A stretch of DNA of 64,000 nucleotides from JBAYST01 sp034932745 (GCA_034932745.1 JAYFOJ010000002.1:287778-351777); one strand, 5' to 3'. Shown: positions 35,708 through 45,351, counted from the first letter of the stretch. The notes: generated by a model from the sequence alone, not told the origin. Made by a program: numbers and translations.

Positions 35708-36904
35708 ATGAATTTCCTTTTTATCTCCCCTAACTTCCCAATCGTTTATTCAAAATTCGTCTCTAGTTTAAAAAGACGTGGTTTTAATGTTCTTGGAATT
35801 GGAGACTCTCCTTATTGGGATCTAAATCAAGAATTAAAACTCAATCTCGCTGAGTATTACTGCGTAACTGATATGAAAGATATCGATAAAATGTCCACCG
35901 CTATTAGGTATTTTGAAACCAAATACGGCCATATCGATTATCTTGAATCAAATAATGAATATTGGCTGATGAATGATGCTATTTTAAGAGAGAGATTCAA
36001 AATCACAACTGGTTTATATCCAAGCGATATGGACCGCATTAAGAAAAAGAGCGAGATGAAATCTTACTTTCAAAATGCTGGGGTAAAAGTTGCCCGCTAT
36101 ATTCTCGTTAGCACTATTGAAGAATCAAAAAAGTTTATCGAAGTAGTTGGCTATCCAGTATTTGTTAAACCTAATATTGGAGTCGGCGCAATTGACTCTT
36201 TTGCTATTCATGGCGAACAAGAATTAATCGCCTTCCATTTAAAGAAGTTAGATACGCAATATATCATGGAAGAATTTCTCGACGGAGAGATTGTCTCGTT
36301 TGATGGCATCTGCAATAGTAAAAGCAAAGCTTTAATAGCGTTCAACGAAGTTTTCCCTGTCCCAGTAGCAGACATCGTCAACGAAGATCTCGACGACTAC
36401 TATTACGCGATAACTAAAATGGATAATGAATTCGAAGAAATGGGCCGAAAAGTAGTCGAATCATTCGAGATTAAAAAACGATGTTTCCATATCGAATTTT
36501 TTAAACTTCATAAAGATCGACCAGGATTAGCAAATAAAGGTGAAATCGTGGCCTTAGAAGTTAACATGAGACCACCTGGAGGATACACTCCTGATTTACT
36601 CAGTATCGCTTTAGGGTCATCGTTTTATGATGCATACGCTGACATCATTATGTTTGACGAATTGAAAGCAGATATTACCAAACAAAACGTCATCGCAATC
36701 ACAGCATCGAGAAAAGATATTTTTAAATATGAACGAGACGAAAAAGAAATTCTTCAAAAATATAAAGATTCTATCGTCGAGTATGGTCGATACCCAAAAG
36801 GTATCTCGTTAGCGATGGGAGATCTTTATTATTACGCTAAGTTTGACAGCTTAAGTTCCGCACTAGAATATGCCGAGTATATAAGAAAGAAAAAGCAGTT
36901 ATAA
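35708..36904 (+). CDS. ATP-grasp enzyme of unknown substrate
   Basis: 398-residue ATP-grasp protein. The N-terminal domain (FLFISPNFPIVYSKFV) resembles the pre-ATP-grasp domain of carboxylate-amine ligases; GYPVFVKPNIGVGA (about 146-159) is the ATP loop and IVALEVNMRPPGGYTPDL (about 280-297) provides the metal-binding Glu and Asn. Alternatives such as a carbamoyl-phosphate synthase-like or dipeptide-type ligase cannot be separated. It has its own strong promoter and its end overlaps the terminator of the small minus-strand gene. Confidence 0.8.
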   Translation: MNFLFISPNFPIVYSKFVSSLKRRGFNVLGIGDSPYWDLNQELKLNLAEYYCVTDMKDIDKMSTAIRYFETKYGHIDYLESNNEYWLMNDAILRERFKITTGLYPSDMDRIKKKSEMKSYFQNAGVKVARYILVSTIEESKKFIEVVGYPVFVKPNIGVGAIDSFAIHGEQELIAFHLKKLDTQYIMEEFLDGEIVSFDGICNSKSKALIAFNEVFPVPVADIVNEDLDDYYYAITKMDNEFEEMGRKVVESFEIKKRCFHIEFFKLHKDRPGLANKGEIVALEVNMRPPGGYTPDLLSIALGSSFYDAYADIIMFDELKADITKQNVIAITASRKDIFKYERDEKEILQKYKDSIVEYGRYPKGISLAMGDLYYYAKFDSLSSALEYAEYIRKKKQL

Positions 36905-36911
36905 ACTGCTT
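36886..36911 (-). terminator. Terminator of the 46-residue gene, overlapping the ATP-grasp stop
   Basis: Perfect 8-bp inverted repeat AAGCAGTT (36893-36900) and AACTGCTT (36904-36911) with a 3-nt loop; on the minus strand it is followed by a T-rich run. It spans the stop codons of both convergent genes. Confidence 0.75.
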
Positions 36912-37050
36912 ATGCTCCATCTTCATGCGTATCGCAAATAGGTGTTTTGTTATCCTTTTTACGGTCGTATTCGTTCTCTTTTAACATATCGATATCTTCG
37001 CCTGTTTTATATAAATCACGAGTTGTACGACGTCTTCTTTTTTGCTCCAT
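36910..37050 (-). CDS. 46-residue charged protein of unknown function
   Basis: A short reading frame starting MEQKRRRRTTRDLYK and ending PICDTHEDGA, rich in Arg, Lys, Asp and Glu, with no membrane segment. It is preceded by a weak AAAGAGAAA ribosome site and followed by a perfect inverted-repeat terminator, which supports expression. No family recognised. It fills an otherwise empty 276-nt gap between the convergent ATP-grasp gene and cspA. Confidence 0.6.
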   Translation of the reverse strand: MEQKRRRRTTRDLYKTGEDIDMLKENEYDRKKDNKTPICDTHEDGA

Positions 37051-37180
37051 ATTTTTCTCTTTAAAAATAATTGCTTACTTTTTTCACGATAAAGAATACA
37101 ATATATGCGGGTAGAGTTCCACATTTAAAGAAGATTTAAGTTTGATTGACTATTCCCAGAAAGACGAGGAGAACTCATAA

Positions 37181-37381
37181 ATGACAGGTACAGTTAAGTT
37201 CTTCGACGATAAGAAAGGCTTCGGCTTTATTACCAATGATGCAACAAAGGTTGATATCTTTGTTCACTTCAGCGGAATTATCGGCGACGGACACAAATCA
37301 TTAAAAGACGGTCAAAAAGTTTCTTATGAAGAAGAGACCGATCCAAAAAATGGTAAACCAAGAGCAGTTAACGTTAAATAA
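37181..37381 (+). CDS. Cold-shock protein of the CspA family
   Basis: 66-residue single OB-fold RNA chaperone. RNP1 KGFGFI and RNP2 DIFVHF, the nucleic-acid binding motifs, are intact, and the N-terminus TGTVKFFD is canonical. A strong GAGGAG ribosome site is 8 nt upstream. A possible -10 TACAAT at 37097-37102 would give a leader of about 75 nt, in keeping with the long regulated leaders of csp genes. The AGATTTAAG-type stretch upstream was not recognised as a known element. Followed by a strong terminator. Confidence 0.95.
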   Translation: MTGTVKFFDDKKGFGFITNDATKVDIFVHFSGIIGDGHKSLKDGQKVSYEEETDPKNGKPRAVNVK

Positions 37382-37404
37382 CTAACAAGCATACTGGTAA
37401 AACT

Positions 37405-37435
37405 AGGTACGGATTTAAAATCCGTGCCTTTTTTA
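37405..37435 (+). terminator. Terminator of the cold-shock gene
   Basis: 10-bp stem AGGTACGGAT (37405-37414) with ATCCGTGCCT (37420-37429), one G-T pair, 5-nt loop, then six or seven T. Confidence 0.93.
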
Positions 37436-37442
37436 TTTAAAT

Positions 37443-38840
37443 ATGACTATACTATTTACTGGCATGGAGAAGAAAAGGTTACTTAAAGGACCTATTTGGA
37501 AGGGTTTATTGCTATTCGCAATTCCAACATTCTTTGTCTATTTATCGACATATATTTATAACGCTACCGATTTTTTTATTTTGTATCTCGCTGGAGCTGA
37601 ACACGAGATTTCCGCTGTCATGTCAGCGCTTACTCCAATCACTCTTTGCACTTCGATCCTTTCTGGTCTAAGTGTTGGCGGTACATTCCTCATCGGACAA
37701 TACTACGGGGCACAAGATAAAGAGAATACTAGGAAGTCGATTATGACTTTCACTATTTTCATCGGAATCTTATCGACTGTTTTAGCAATCATTATTGCCA
37801 TTTTTGCTAAACCAATCGTCCAAGCATTAAACATTGATCCAACTCTTGAAGAAAAAGCAATTCGTTATTTGCTAATTCAGTGCATTACAGTGCCGTTTAT
37901 CGGATTGGTATACATCGTTAACGCTGCCTTTAGAGGAACCGGAAACTCTGTATTCCCATTCATCTATACGTGTTCTGGTATCGTATTCAACATCATTTAT
38001 GATGTCATCTTCATCTATTTCATGAAAATGAATAGTGATGGCGCTGCCTTAGCTTGTGTCCTTTCTTACGTCACAAGCACCATTGGAGCGTTCATCTACA
38101 TCTTTGGCTTCAAGTTAAAAGGCAAACAGATTGGCAAAATTACATTGGACTGGCTGACGGTTAAAAGAATCGTTAAGTTCAGTTGGACACTTGCTATGCA
38201 AGAAGCCATGGTTACTATCTCTTTCATCGTTTTAGTCGTCGTGATTAATTTAAGAGGACCCGCAGCTAGCGAAGTCATCGCTATAAGCGACCGTATTACC
38301 AATATTGCATATGTTCCTGCTATATCGATTGGATTAGCCGTTGAAGCTGCCGTTGCACAAAATCTTGGCGCATATCAAATCGACCGAACCAAGAAAATTG
38401 TTTGGATGGGTATTATTTATATTGCTGTTCTAACTCTAGTTTATGCTTTACCAATCACATTCTTATCTGAGAAATTCGCTGATTTATATACCGACAATCC
38501 TTGGATTGCACAGCAAGTCTACTACCGCTGCTTAATTATTGGATTTGATTTACTCCTATGTATTTTCCTTACTCCGTTTAATAACCTCGCTTCCGGAAGC
38601 GGCCATGGTAACTGGGCATTATATTGTTATTTAGCCTCAGACATTTTAATTCGTATTCCAATGATTATTATTACTGGATTAGCAGGTCTAGATATTTGGA
38701 TAGTTACCATCTCTTATCCAGCCTCAACAATCCTTGGATTGATTATTTTAATTATCTTTTATAAGAGCAATAAATGGAAGAATCTCAAACGTCTTCCTGT
38801 CACTCAAGATATTCTTAGTGAAATTAACGAAAATAAATAG
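37443..38840 (+). CDS. MATE family efflux transporter
   Basis: 465-residue integral membrane protein with about 12 helices in two halves, of the multidrug and toxin extrusion family; ions drive export of organic cations or toxins. ALTPITLCTSILSGLSVGG and the IGQYYGAQDKE segment near residue 90 are typical. The start is ambiguous: ATG at 37443 has no ribosome site, and ATG at 37464 (MEKKRLLKG) lies 10 nt after TATACT, which fits a leaderless start. Followed closely by the GT4 gene with its own -10. Confidence 0.88.
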   Translation: MTILFTGMEKKRLLKGPIWKGLLLFAIPTFFVYLSTYIYNATDFFILYLAGAEHEISAVMSALTPITLCTSILSGLSVGGTFLIGQYYGAQDKENTRKSIMTFTIFIGILSTVLAIIIAIFAKPIVQALNIDPTLEEKAIRYLLIQCITVPFIGLVYIVNAAFRGTGNSVFPFIYTCSGIVFNIIYDVIFIYFMKMNSDGAALACVLSYVTSTIGAFIYIFGFKLKGKQIGKITLDWLTVKRIVKFSWTLAMQEAMVTISFIVLVVVINLRGPAASEVIAISDRITNIAYVPAISIGLAVEAAVAQNLGAYQIDRTKKIVWMGIIYIAVLTLVYALPITFLSEKFADLYTDNPWIAQQVYYRCLIIGFDLLLCIFLTPFNNLASGSGHGNWALYCYLASDILIRIPMIIITGLAGLDIWIVTISYPASTILGLIILIIFYKSNKWKNLKRLPVTQDILSEINENK

Positions 38841-38842
38841 GG

Positions 38843-38848
38843 TATAAT
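38843..38848 (+). promoter_or_regulatory. -10 element giving a leaderless GT4 transcript
   Basis: TATAAT 6 nt before the ATG at 38855; predicted transcription start coincides with the start codon. No -35 stands out. Same spacing as at the YfhO gene. Confidence 0.55.
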
Positions 38849-38854
38849 GTAGCC

Positions 38855-39988
38855 ATGAAAAAAATTTACTGGCTAATTCAACAAACTAAAAAACCAGGCG
38901 GTAGCGAACTCGTTTCAACGCAGATAGCTAACCGTTTGGTAAATGATTACGACATCACCATTATTGTGATGGGGGAAAAACCAGATAATTGTTACTTCGA
39001 TATTAATCCCAAAATTAAGCTCCGTTATTTGGGAATAAAAGAAAGATATATTCGTCTTGACGAAGAGTTATCAAAAAAGAAAAGAGAAAGAAAGTATTTT
39101 TCTTTTATTGGCGTTATCTTATCGACTGGTTTCTTCTGGCTTTTTAAAAGAAGTAAGTACAAAAAAGAACTCAAAGAAATGACTACCGAGGATGATTTGA
39201 TCATTGCGTCATCGCTTGATAACTACGCTATCTGTCCTAAAAAGAGAAAAGTTTATTTCCACATTCACTTCAATAGCAAATTCTTCTTAAAAAGAAGTAA
39301 TCGCTTAATGATGGGTCTTTTTACCAGGAAACCAGATAAGTATATTTTCTTGTCGAAGATGACCGAAGATGAAGTAAAGAAAAAATATCCGAGAATTAAT
39401 AGTTACTACAACACCAATATCTGTCGATTCGAACGCGAACAGCATTTCGAGTATAAAGGCGGAAAACTCCTTTTTATCGGTAGATACGCTGATCAAAAAA
39501 GACCACTTCTATTGCTACAAGCAATGAATGAACTCAAAAAGAGAAATATTGAATTTCATTTAGATATGTACGGTAATGGCCCGCTCGAAGATTTAATGAA
39601 ACGTTATATCAAAGATAATGCTTTAGAAAACAATGTGACGATTAACCCTCAATCAACCGATATCAAAAACATTCTTCACGAACACGATATTCTTCTTCTT
39701 ACTTCATCTTATGAAGGTTACCCACTCGTCGTTCAAGAGGCTGCTTCACAAAGTGTCCCCACCATTTCGATGGACTGGGGTGAACCTTTAGGAGAATTAG
39801 TTATCGACGATATAAGCGGATATATTACTAAGGATAGTAACATCTATCAATTCGCTGAGAGAATTCAAATGACACTAGGGGATCCAAAAAAATTATCTAT
39901 CTTAAAAGAAAAAACCTATGAGTTCGCTAGTCATTACAGTCAAGAAGCAATCATTAATAAGTGGAAGACAATTATAGAAAGTAAATAA
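38855..39988 (+). CDS. Family 4 glycosyltransferase
   Basis: 377-residue GT-B glycosyltransferase. PGGSELVSTQIANRL at the N-terminus is the acceptor domain start, and LLFIGRYADQKRP (about 207-219), GNGPLEDLM and the SYEGYPLVVQEAASQ stretch with the E-x7-E motif near 290-300 belong to the donor-binding domain of GT4. Adds sugars from nucleotide donors to lipids or cell-surface glycans; donor and acceptor are unknown. UDP-glucose dehydrogenase elsewhere in the window could supply a UDP-glucuronate donor. Confidence 0.9.
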   Translation: MKKIYWLIQQTKKPGGSELVSTQIANRLVNDYDITIIVMGEKPDNCYFDINPKIKLRYLGIKERYIRLDEELSKKKRERKYFSFIGVILSTGFFWLFKRSKYKKELKEMTTEDDLIIASSLDNYAICPKKRKVYFHIHFNSKFFLKRSNRLMMGLFTRKPDKYIFLSKMTEDEVKKKYPRINSYYNTNICRFEREQHFEYKGGKLLFIGRYADQKRPLLLLQAMNELKKRNIEFHLDMYGNGPLEDLMKRYIKDNALENNVTINPQSTDIKNILHEHDILLLTSSYEGYPLVVQEAASQSVPTISMDWGEPLGELVIDDISGYITKDSNIYQFAERIQMTLGDPKKLSILKEKTYEFASHYSQEAIINKWKTIIESK

Positions 39989-39989
39989 T

Positions 39990-41300
39990 ATGAACATCAT
40001 CTTCATCTCGATTATCGCTGGAATATCAATTTTAGGAATGATACTTAGCAATATCTTCATTCCGCAACTTAGGATTAAGAAATTCACGATTTCCACATTC
40101 TGGATGGCTCCGTTACTAGGCGCCATTGTCTTACTATCGACGGGACTACTAGATTTTCAATCTTTTGTTTCTGGTTTAGTACAAGACCGCGCAATTAACC
40201 CGATAGAGATCCTTGGGCTATTCTTTGCTATGACCTTCATGTCGATTGTTCTTGATGAAGTCGGATTCTTCGAAAAACTGGCTTCTTGGGCTGCTAGGAA
40301 GGCGAAAGGTAGTCAGTTCTTACTATTTCTCATCCTTTATGTTTTGACCTCTTTCTTAACCGTTTTTACGTCAAACGACATTATCATCATCACATTCACT
40401 CCATTTATAATCTTCTTCACAAGAAGAGCACATATCGATCCAATACCATATCTAGTAAGCGAATTCGTTGCCGCTAACACTTGGTCGCTAATTTTAATTA
40501 TTGGTAATCCAACCAACATCTACTTAGCTTCTTCTTTTGGAATTACGTTTATCGATTATCTTTCACATATGTTTTTATCTGCCATCTTAGCTGGACTAGT
40601 TTCACTAGGAATTATGATTCTACTTTTCAAAAAGAAATTAACCAAACAAATCGAAACAACCATCGATGATGTAAAGATTAAAGATAAGTTTGTCTTCGTT
40701 ACCGCTTTATCGGCATTATCTTTATGTATTGTCCTAATGGCGGTTTCTTCTTATGTTAATTTCCCGATGTGGGCTGTATCTCTTATCATGGCAGGACTGC
40801 TTATCTTAATTATCTTTGGATATGGCCTATCTCGACCGGAATCACTAAAAACAATGCTCCGTTCTTTTAAAAGATTACCATTTGATTTAATACCATTTGT
40901 TATTGCGATGTTTGCCATCGTGTTAAGTTTTGATTTATCTGGTATTGTCGTTAATATATCTAGTTTCTTAAATAACGATGTTCCACTACTTACCTATGGT
41001 ATGGCTTCATTCTTAAGCGCTAATTTGATAAACAACATTCCAATGAGTGTCTTATTTTCTAATATCATCACTCACGCTAGTAGTGGGATTCAACTTCCGG
41101 CTATTTATGCTTCTATTGCTGGAAGCAACATCGGAGCGTTTCTCACTCCTTTTGGAGCCCTTGCAGGTGTGATGTGGATGTCAATTTTAAAGAAGCACGA
41201 GATAAAATTCTCGTTCTTAAATTTCATTAAATATGGCTTTATTATTGCAATACCAACAATGCTTGCGGCTATCCTTGGTATTTATTTGGTCATGATTTAA
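39990..41300 (+). CDS. ArsB/NhaD-SLC13 type ion transporter
   Basis: 436-residue membrane protein with about 11 helices. FTSNDIIIITFTPFII (about 127-142) and the second-half NNIPMSVLFSN with SNIGAFLTPFGALAG are the paired motifs of ArsB/NhaD permeases, which move arsenite, sodium or organic anions. Substrate not determinable. No arsR or arsC is nearby, which weakens an arsenite role. Starts one base after the GT4 stop, so it is co-transcribed. Confidence 0.8.
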   Translation: MNIIFISIIAGISILGMILSNIFIPQLRIKKFTISTFWMAPLLGAIVLLSTGLLDFQSFVSGLVQDRAINPIEILGLFFAMTFMSIVLDEVGFFEKLASWAARKAKGSQFLLFLILYVLTSFLTVFTSNDIIIITFTPFIIFFTRRAHIDPIPYLVSEFVAANTWSLILIIGNPTNIYLASSFGITFIDYLSHMFLSAILAGLVSLGIMILLFKKKLTKQIETTIDDVKIKDKFVFVTALSALSLCIVLMAVSSYVNFPMWAVSLIMAGLLILIIFGYGLSRPESLKTMLRSFKRLPFDLIPFVIAMFAIVLSFDLSGIVVNISSFLNNDVPLLTYGMASFLSANLINNIPMSVLFSNIITHASSGIQLPAIYASIAGSNIGAFLTPFGALAGVMWMSILKKHEIKFSFLNFIKYGFIIAIPTMLAAILGIYLVMI

Positions 41301-41330
41301 AACAAAAGCCTAAAAGCTTTGTTTTTATTT
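41301..41330. terminator. Bidirectional terminator between the transporter and the zinc-ribbon gene
   Basis: AACAAAAGC and GCTTTGTT arms with a one-base bulge and a loop of about six bases, flanked by A-rich and T-rich runs on both sides. Serves two convergent genes. Confidence 0.7.
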
Positions 41331-41335
41331 ATAAA

Positions 41336-42076
41336 CTATATGCTTTTTATTTTGTCGTCTCGATCCATTAAGAAACAAGAGACACCCGCTGAAGATAATT
41401 GCAGTATTACGAACAAAATAATATATGTTAACGCTGGACTAATATTAGAGAAATTAGCGTTCCTTTGTATTACTAAAAAGATGAGTGATAAGGCAAGGGA
41501 TAAGAATAGCAACGCTAATCCCGTAATTAGTATTCCCCTAAATAATCCTGGTTTCTTTTGAAATAAAAATAGACCAAATAATCCAGAGATTGCTAGAACC
41601 AAGAATACGACGAACGAAATAATGGCTAAAGATAGGAAAGAGAACACGAAGACGTCGTGTGGTATTCTTACGTAATGGACGAAGTAGGCAGTGCAAAACA
41701 TGGAGACTACAAGACTTACTAATGCCGCCATGAAATTCACAATCATAAACTGCTTGTTAACTTTTTTGCTCACTGCCCCCACCACTAAAAGCACTATGGC
41801 GATTGTTACAAATCCTAATGATAGTAATGCCCCAAGAGCAAATGCTCTAGACATAAAGGCGATGCCGTAGAAAACCACAAAAGACATCAATACAAATAAA
41901 ACCGATAAGGAGAGAAAAAGGATTGAGAATATTTTATAAATCGGAAACTTTTTTCTTGGCTCTACTGAAGTAGGCACAGTTACTTCTTCTTTTTTTACTA
42001 TCGGTTTTGGTGTTCCGCATTGTTTGCAGAAATTATCGGAATCGCTATAAACATAGCCGCACTTTGGACATTTCAT
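41336..42076 (-). CDS. Zinc-ribbon membrane protein of unknown function
   Basis: 246 residues. The N-terminus is a zinc ribbon, CPKCGYVYSDSDNFCKQCG (four cysteines at 3, 6, 17 and 20), then a short polar stretch and about five hydrophobic segments from residue 45 onward. Zinc-ribbon plus membrane proteins of this type are common in Bacillota and not functionally defined. A GAGGTAG ribosome site precedes it. Terminator shared with the convergent transporter. Confidence 0.8.
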   Translation of the reverse strand: MKCPKCGYVYSDSDNFCKQCGTPKPIVKKEEVTVPTSVEPRKKFPIYKIFSILFLSLSVLFVLMSFVVFYGIAFMSRAFALGALLSLGFVTIAIVLLVVGAVSKKVNKQFMIVNFMAALVSLVVSMFCTAYFVHYVRIPHDVFVFSFLSLAIISFVVFLVLAISGLFGLFLFQKKPGLFRGILITGLALLFLSLALSLIFLVIQRNANFSNISPALTYIILFVILQLSSAGVSCFLMDRDDKIKSI

Positions 42077-42129
42077 AAAACTACCTCTAAAACTAATTTA
42101 CACTTTCTAAATAAGAAACAACAACAAAA

Positions 42130-45100
42130 CTATGAATTCTTAAGTTGTTCTATCAGCATATCTTTAATTTCATAATACCTTCTAGAATAAGAGTTTTTTA
42201 GTGATATTAATTCCAAGTTATGGCGCTTGGCAATTTCAATTTTTTTCCGATCTCTTTCCATTACATTATCATCAGAATAGTGCTCAGGACCATTTATCTC
42301 AAAGGCAATAATTGGAATCAAATCCTTATTAAAAGAATTTTTTGAGTAAATTACAAAATCGAAATGCCCAGTAAAAAATAATCCATTGTCATCTTCGAAT
42401 TTTTCAAACAAATCTTTGATTGCTACATTGTGATGAATAACACATTTTTGATTAGCTACAATTTCAAGAGCGTGTTCTAAACTAGCTAAGAATTGCTCCT
42501 CTGTTTCTGTTGTGTATGGTTTGTATCCAAGCGCTCTAGATGTAGTGTCACTACTATTTGTAAGAACATAATCACCGTTATTTATCGTGTATTCGCATAA
42601 TTCTTTAAAATCGTTCTTTGGCTGATTGATGCTTAGCCTGTTTAATTCTTTTCTATCGCAAAAAATAATAAGTTTGTCTTTTGCTCTTGAAGTGGCAACA
42701 TTGATTAATTCAGAGTTTCTAGAAAGCCATTCGTATGTTTTATGATGGGTATCTTTGGTTATCGCAGCACTAAATAAAACCGTGTCTTTTTCATCTCCTT
42801 GAAATGCATGTACAGTGCCACAAGTAACTCGATTACCAATATTGTTTTCGATTAATAATGAATCTAAGAGTTCTCTTTGCCTAGCAAATGGAGTAATAAC
42901 ACCGATATTTTCATTTGGATGTTCTTTAATGTAATCAATGATTTGATTTGCTTCTGATAGAGAAGTATTTTTACCATTCGATTGGCTTTTGTTAATATCG
43001 ACAAACTGAAGAGGATTTGTCCCTTCTTTTTGTTTTGAGAGAATAATTAACTGGTTGTTATAGAATTTGCGGTTGTTGAATTCCATAATTTTAGGACTGC
43101 AACGGTAATGATTGCGGAGTAAAATTTCATCGGATATAAAATCCAAAGACAAAAATGCTTTATAAATCGATTTCTCTATATAGTCGTATTCAGTATTTAT
43201 CTTATATTTCGACATCAAAAGTTTATTTATCCTAGGGTCTAGCACAATAACTGGCTTGAGTTGTTGAGGATCTCCGACCAAAAGTAGCCTGTGTCCTCTT
43301 GATATAGGGATAAGCGATGTTGCAGAATCGCATTGACCTGCTTCGTCCATTATTGTTAAGTCAAAATAAACATCAGGCGAGCCTAATTTATGGGCAGAAG
43401 AATTAGTAGTTATGATAATTGGGAATATTTTTAGAAATAATTCAACATTATCTGAAACACTAATATACTTATTAAAAGTTTCACAACGACTCTTTTGCTC
43501 ATTATCTGTTTTGGATGGCATATTAACAATTCCCATTAAAGGCTTATATCTGCTTTCTTTAAGATTTTGAATTCTTTTAGCCGAAGAGTAATACAAATAC
43601 TTTCTTATTGATTCAACATCTTCGTCGATATATTTTAGGGCAGTGCTACTACGAATTTCTCCTATTTCTTCAATTCTTTGTTTGACTGTCTCTAATTGTC
43701 CAGTTTGAAGATTAACAGATAGTAAACTGCTGTTTTTTCCTATTATGTCTTCAAGAATCTGCCTACGATTCTCTAATTCAACTTTTTCTTCATATTTTTT
43801 CAGTATATCCGACAAACTCTTTGTTTGTTCAGTTCTTTCTTTTTTATTCTTCTCTATTGAGATCTCGTAAATCGTTATCTCTGAACACTTTGCGTATAGC
43901 TCTTTGATTTCGTCCAATGCTTCATTAATTAAATCGTTATTACCAAGTCTTAATATCGGCAATGGTATGTCCTGGTTTTTATATTTTAACCCTCTTAGCA
44001 ATGAATATATCCCGTTCATAGGATGATTGTTATATGAGGTGACTAAAACAGTGAAGTTATTGAAAATGGATGACAATATAACACTCAATATTGTGTTTGT
44101 TTTACCAGTACCAGGAGGACCTTGGACATAAGTAATGTCATTTTTAAGCGCTTTATTTATTGCGTTGAGCTGATCCAAATTTGTTTTTTGATTGTCAAAC
44201 AGAATTATAGGATGTGACACTCTGTTTTTTTGTTCAATTTGTTCGCCTAAAAATGTCCTTATAGGAACTGGTACATCTTCATTATTCGTCATTTTTCTGA
44301 TTATCGAATCATACTCGCGATTTATATCAAAAGTGAGATTCCTACTTAAGTATATGATGTATGGATTATCGCTAATATTCAATTTTTCAGGGTTGTCTTT
44401 TTCAATTCTCTCTCTTATTTCCTTACGATTGGCATCAAAGTCCTCTAGCAGATACTGATCTTCCTCGGATAAAAATTGTGAAATGCTAGCCTTGCTTTTA
44501 ACATCATTTATATCAAAAATAAACTCATAATTTATAGTAATATTTTCATCTGGAGTAAGCATTCTTGTTTCTATATCTAAATTAAGTTTTCGATAGGCGA
44601 GAACATACAATCCTTTCGGAGTCTCTATTGAGAGTATGTTCATGCAAATTTCTTGCACTATTTTGTTTAAATCGTTTTTTTCTTCCCTATATCTATACTT
44701 ACTAGCGATTTCTTTAAATTGAGTTTCACTTAGCTTGATACCATTTTTGCTTATTACTTGATCATCCAAATTGGATACATATTTGTAATTTGATTGATAT
44801 GGTTGTGTATCATAAATGTAACATTCTGAATAATACGAAAGAACATCATAGTTTTTGTAGACAGGATAGATGAATGAGTAATCACTAGCGTTATCAATAA
44901 TTTTTTTGACAAGTTCTTCATTTGTCTTATGATATGTGTCTTTGACTACCGAACAAGATTGTATATTATCAATTCTCATGTTTATTTTTTTTAATGAACA
45001 TGAACCATCAGTTTTAAAACCATTTGCAACGATGCAACCACTTGGATCAATGTCTAAAATATTAATCCAATATCTTGTTGTCTCTTTTTTCGCATTCAAA

Positions 45101-45171
45101 TAAGTTACACTCAACCAGTAACCTTTAAAAATAGATTTTTTTAACTCTAGTAAAGATATTCTATCTAGCAT
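42130..45171 (-). CDS. SF1 (Upf1-like) helicase with C-terminal nuclease-like domain
   Basis: A 1013-residue protein. The first ~80 residues (SIFKGYWLSVTYLNAKKETTRYW) look like a WYL-type sensor domain. Residues about 350-850 are an SF1 helicase: Walker A GPPGTGKTN, DEAGQCDSAT, VGDPQQLKPV and the motif V-VI stretch GTVHAFQGDEKDT through NVATSRAKD. The end carries HFDFVIYS, IIAFEINGPEH and a DRKK segment, a layout like DUF2726/Vsr-type PD-(D/E)XK nucleases. Such helicase-nuclease fusions are usually linked to nucleic-acid defence, but no role is proven. The ATG at 45171 is used (TTG at 45180 is an alternative); TATACT lies 11 nt before it. Confidence 0.8.
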   Translation of the reverse strand: MLDRISLLELKKSIFKGYWLSVTYLNAKKETTRYWINILDIDPSGCIVANGFKTDGSCSLKKINMRIDNIQSCSVVKDTYHKTNEELVKKIIDNASDYSFIYPVYKNYDVLSYYSECYIYDTQPYQSNYKYVSNLDDQVISKNGIKLSETQFKEIASKYRYREEKNDLNKIVQEICMNILSIETPKGLYVLAYRKLNLDIETRMLTPDENITINYEFIFDINDVKSKASISQFLSEEDQYLLEDFDANRKEIRERIEKDNPEKLNISDNPYIIYLSRNLTFDINREYDSIIRKMTNNEDVPVPIRTFLGEQIEQKNRVSHPIILFDNQKTNLDQLNAINKALKNDITYVQGPPGTGKTNTILSVILSSIFNNFTVLVTSYNNHPMNGIYSLLRGLKYKNQDIPLPILRLGNNDLINEALDEIKELYAKCSEITIYEISIEKNKKERTEQTKSLSDILKKYEEKVELENRRQILEDIIGKNSSLLSVNLQTGQLETVKQRIEEIGEIRSSTALKYIDEDVESIRKYLYYSSAKRIQNLKESRYKPLMGIVNMPSKTDNEQKSRCETFNKYISVSDNVELFLKIFPIIITTNSSAHKLGSPDVYFDLTIMDEAGQCDSATSLIPISRGHRLLLVGDPQQLKPVIVLDPRINKLLMSKYKINTEYDYIEKSIYKAFLSLDFISDEILLRNHYRCSPKIMEFNNRKFYNNQLIILSKQKEGTNPLQFVDINKSQSNGKNTSLSEANQIIDYIKEHPNENIGVITPFARQRELLDSLLIENNIGNRVTCGTVHAFQGDEKDTVLFSAAITKDTHHKTYEWLSRNSELINVATSRAKDKLIIFCDRKELNRLSINQPKNDFKELCEYTINNGDYVLTNSSDTTSRALGYKPYTTETEEQFLASLEHALEIVANQKCVIHHNVAIKDLFEKFEDDNGLFFTGHFDFVIYSKNSFNKDLIPIIAFEINGPEHYSDDNVMERDRKKIEIAKRHNLELISLKNSYSRRYYEIKDMLIEQLKNS

Positions 45172-45351
45172 TGTATACAAATAGTATAACTTTGAAACTA
45201 GAATTTGAGCATCAAAAATTTGAAAGTTGGTGTCAAAACCAAATATTTATAAAAAAAACATTAAATAACATTTATAATCATTAATGAAAGAAATCATTAA
45301 ATAACGAACTTTTGTTAATCTATTTACTATTAGATAAAAGGGAGAAGCAAG

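Noticed and set aside
45241..45305. Replication or partition origin in the AT-rich stretch with CATTAAATAAC repeats
   Set aside because: Only two copies, no DnaA-box-like TTATCCACA and no replication gene nearby; more likely promoter-region sequence.
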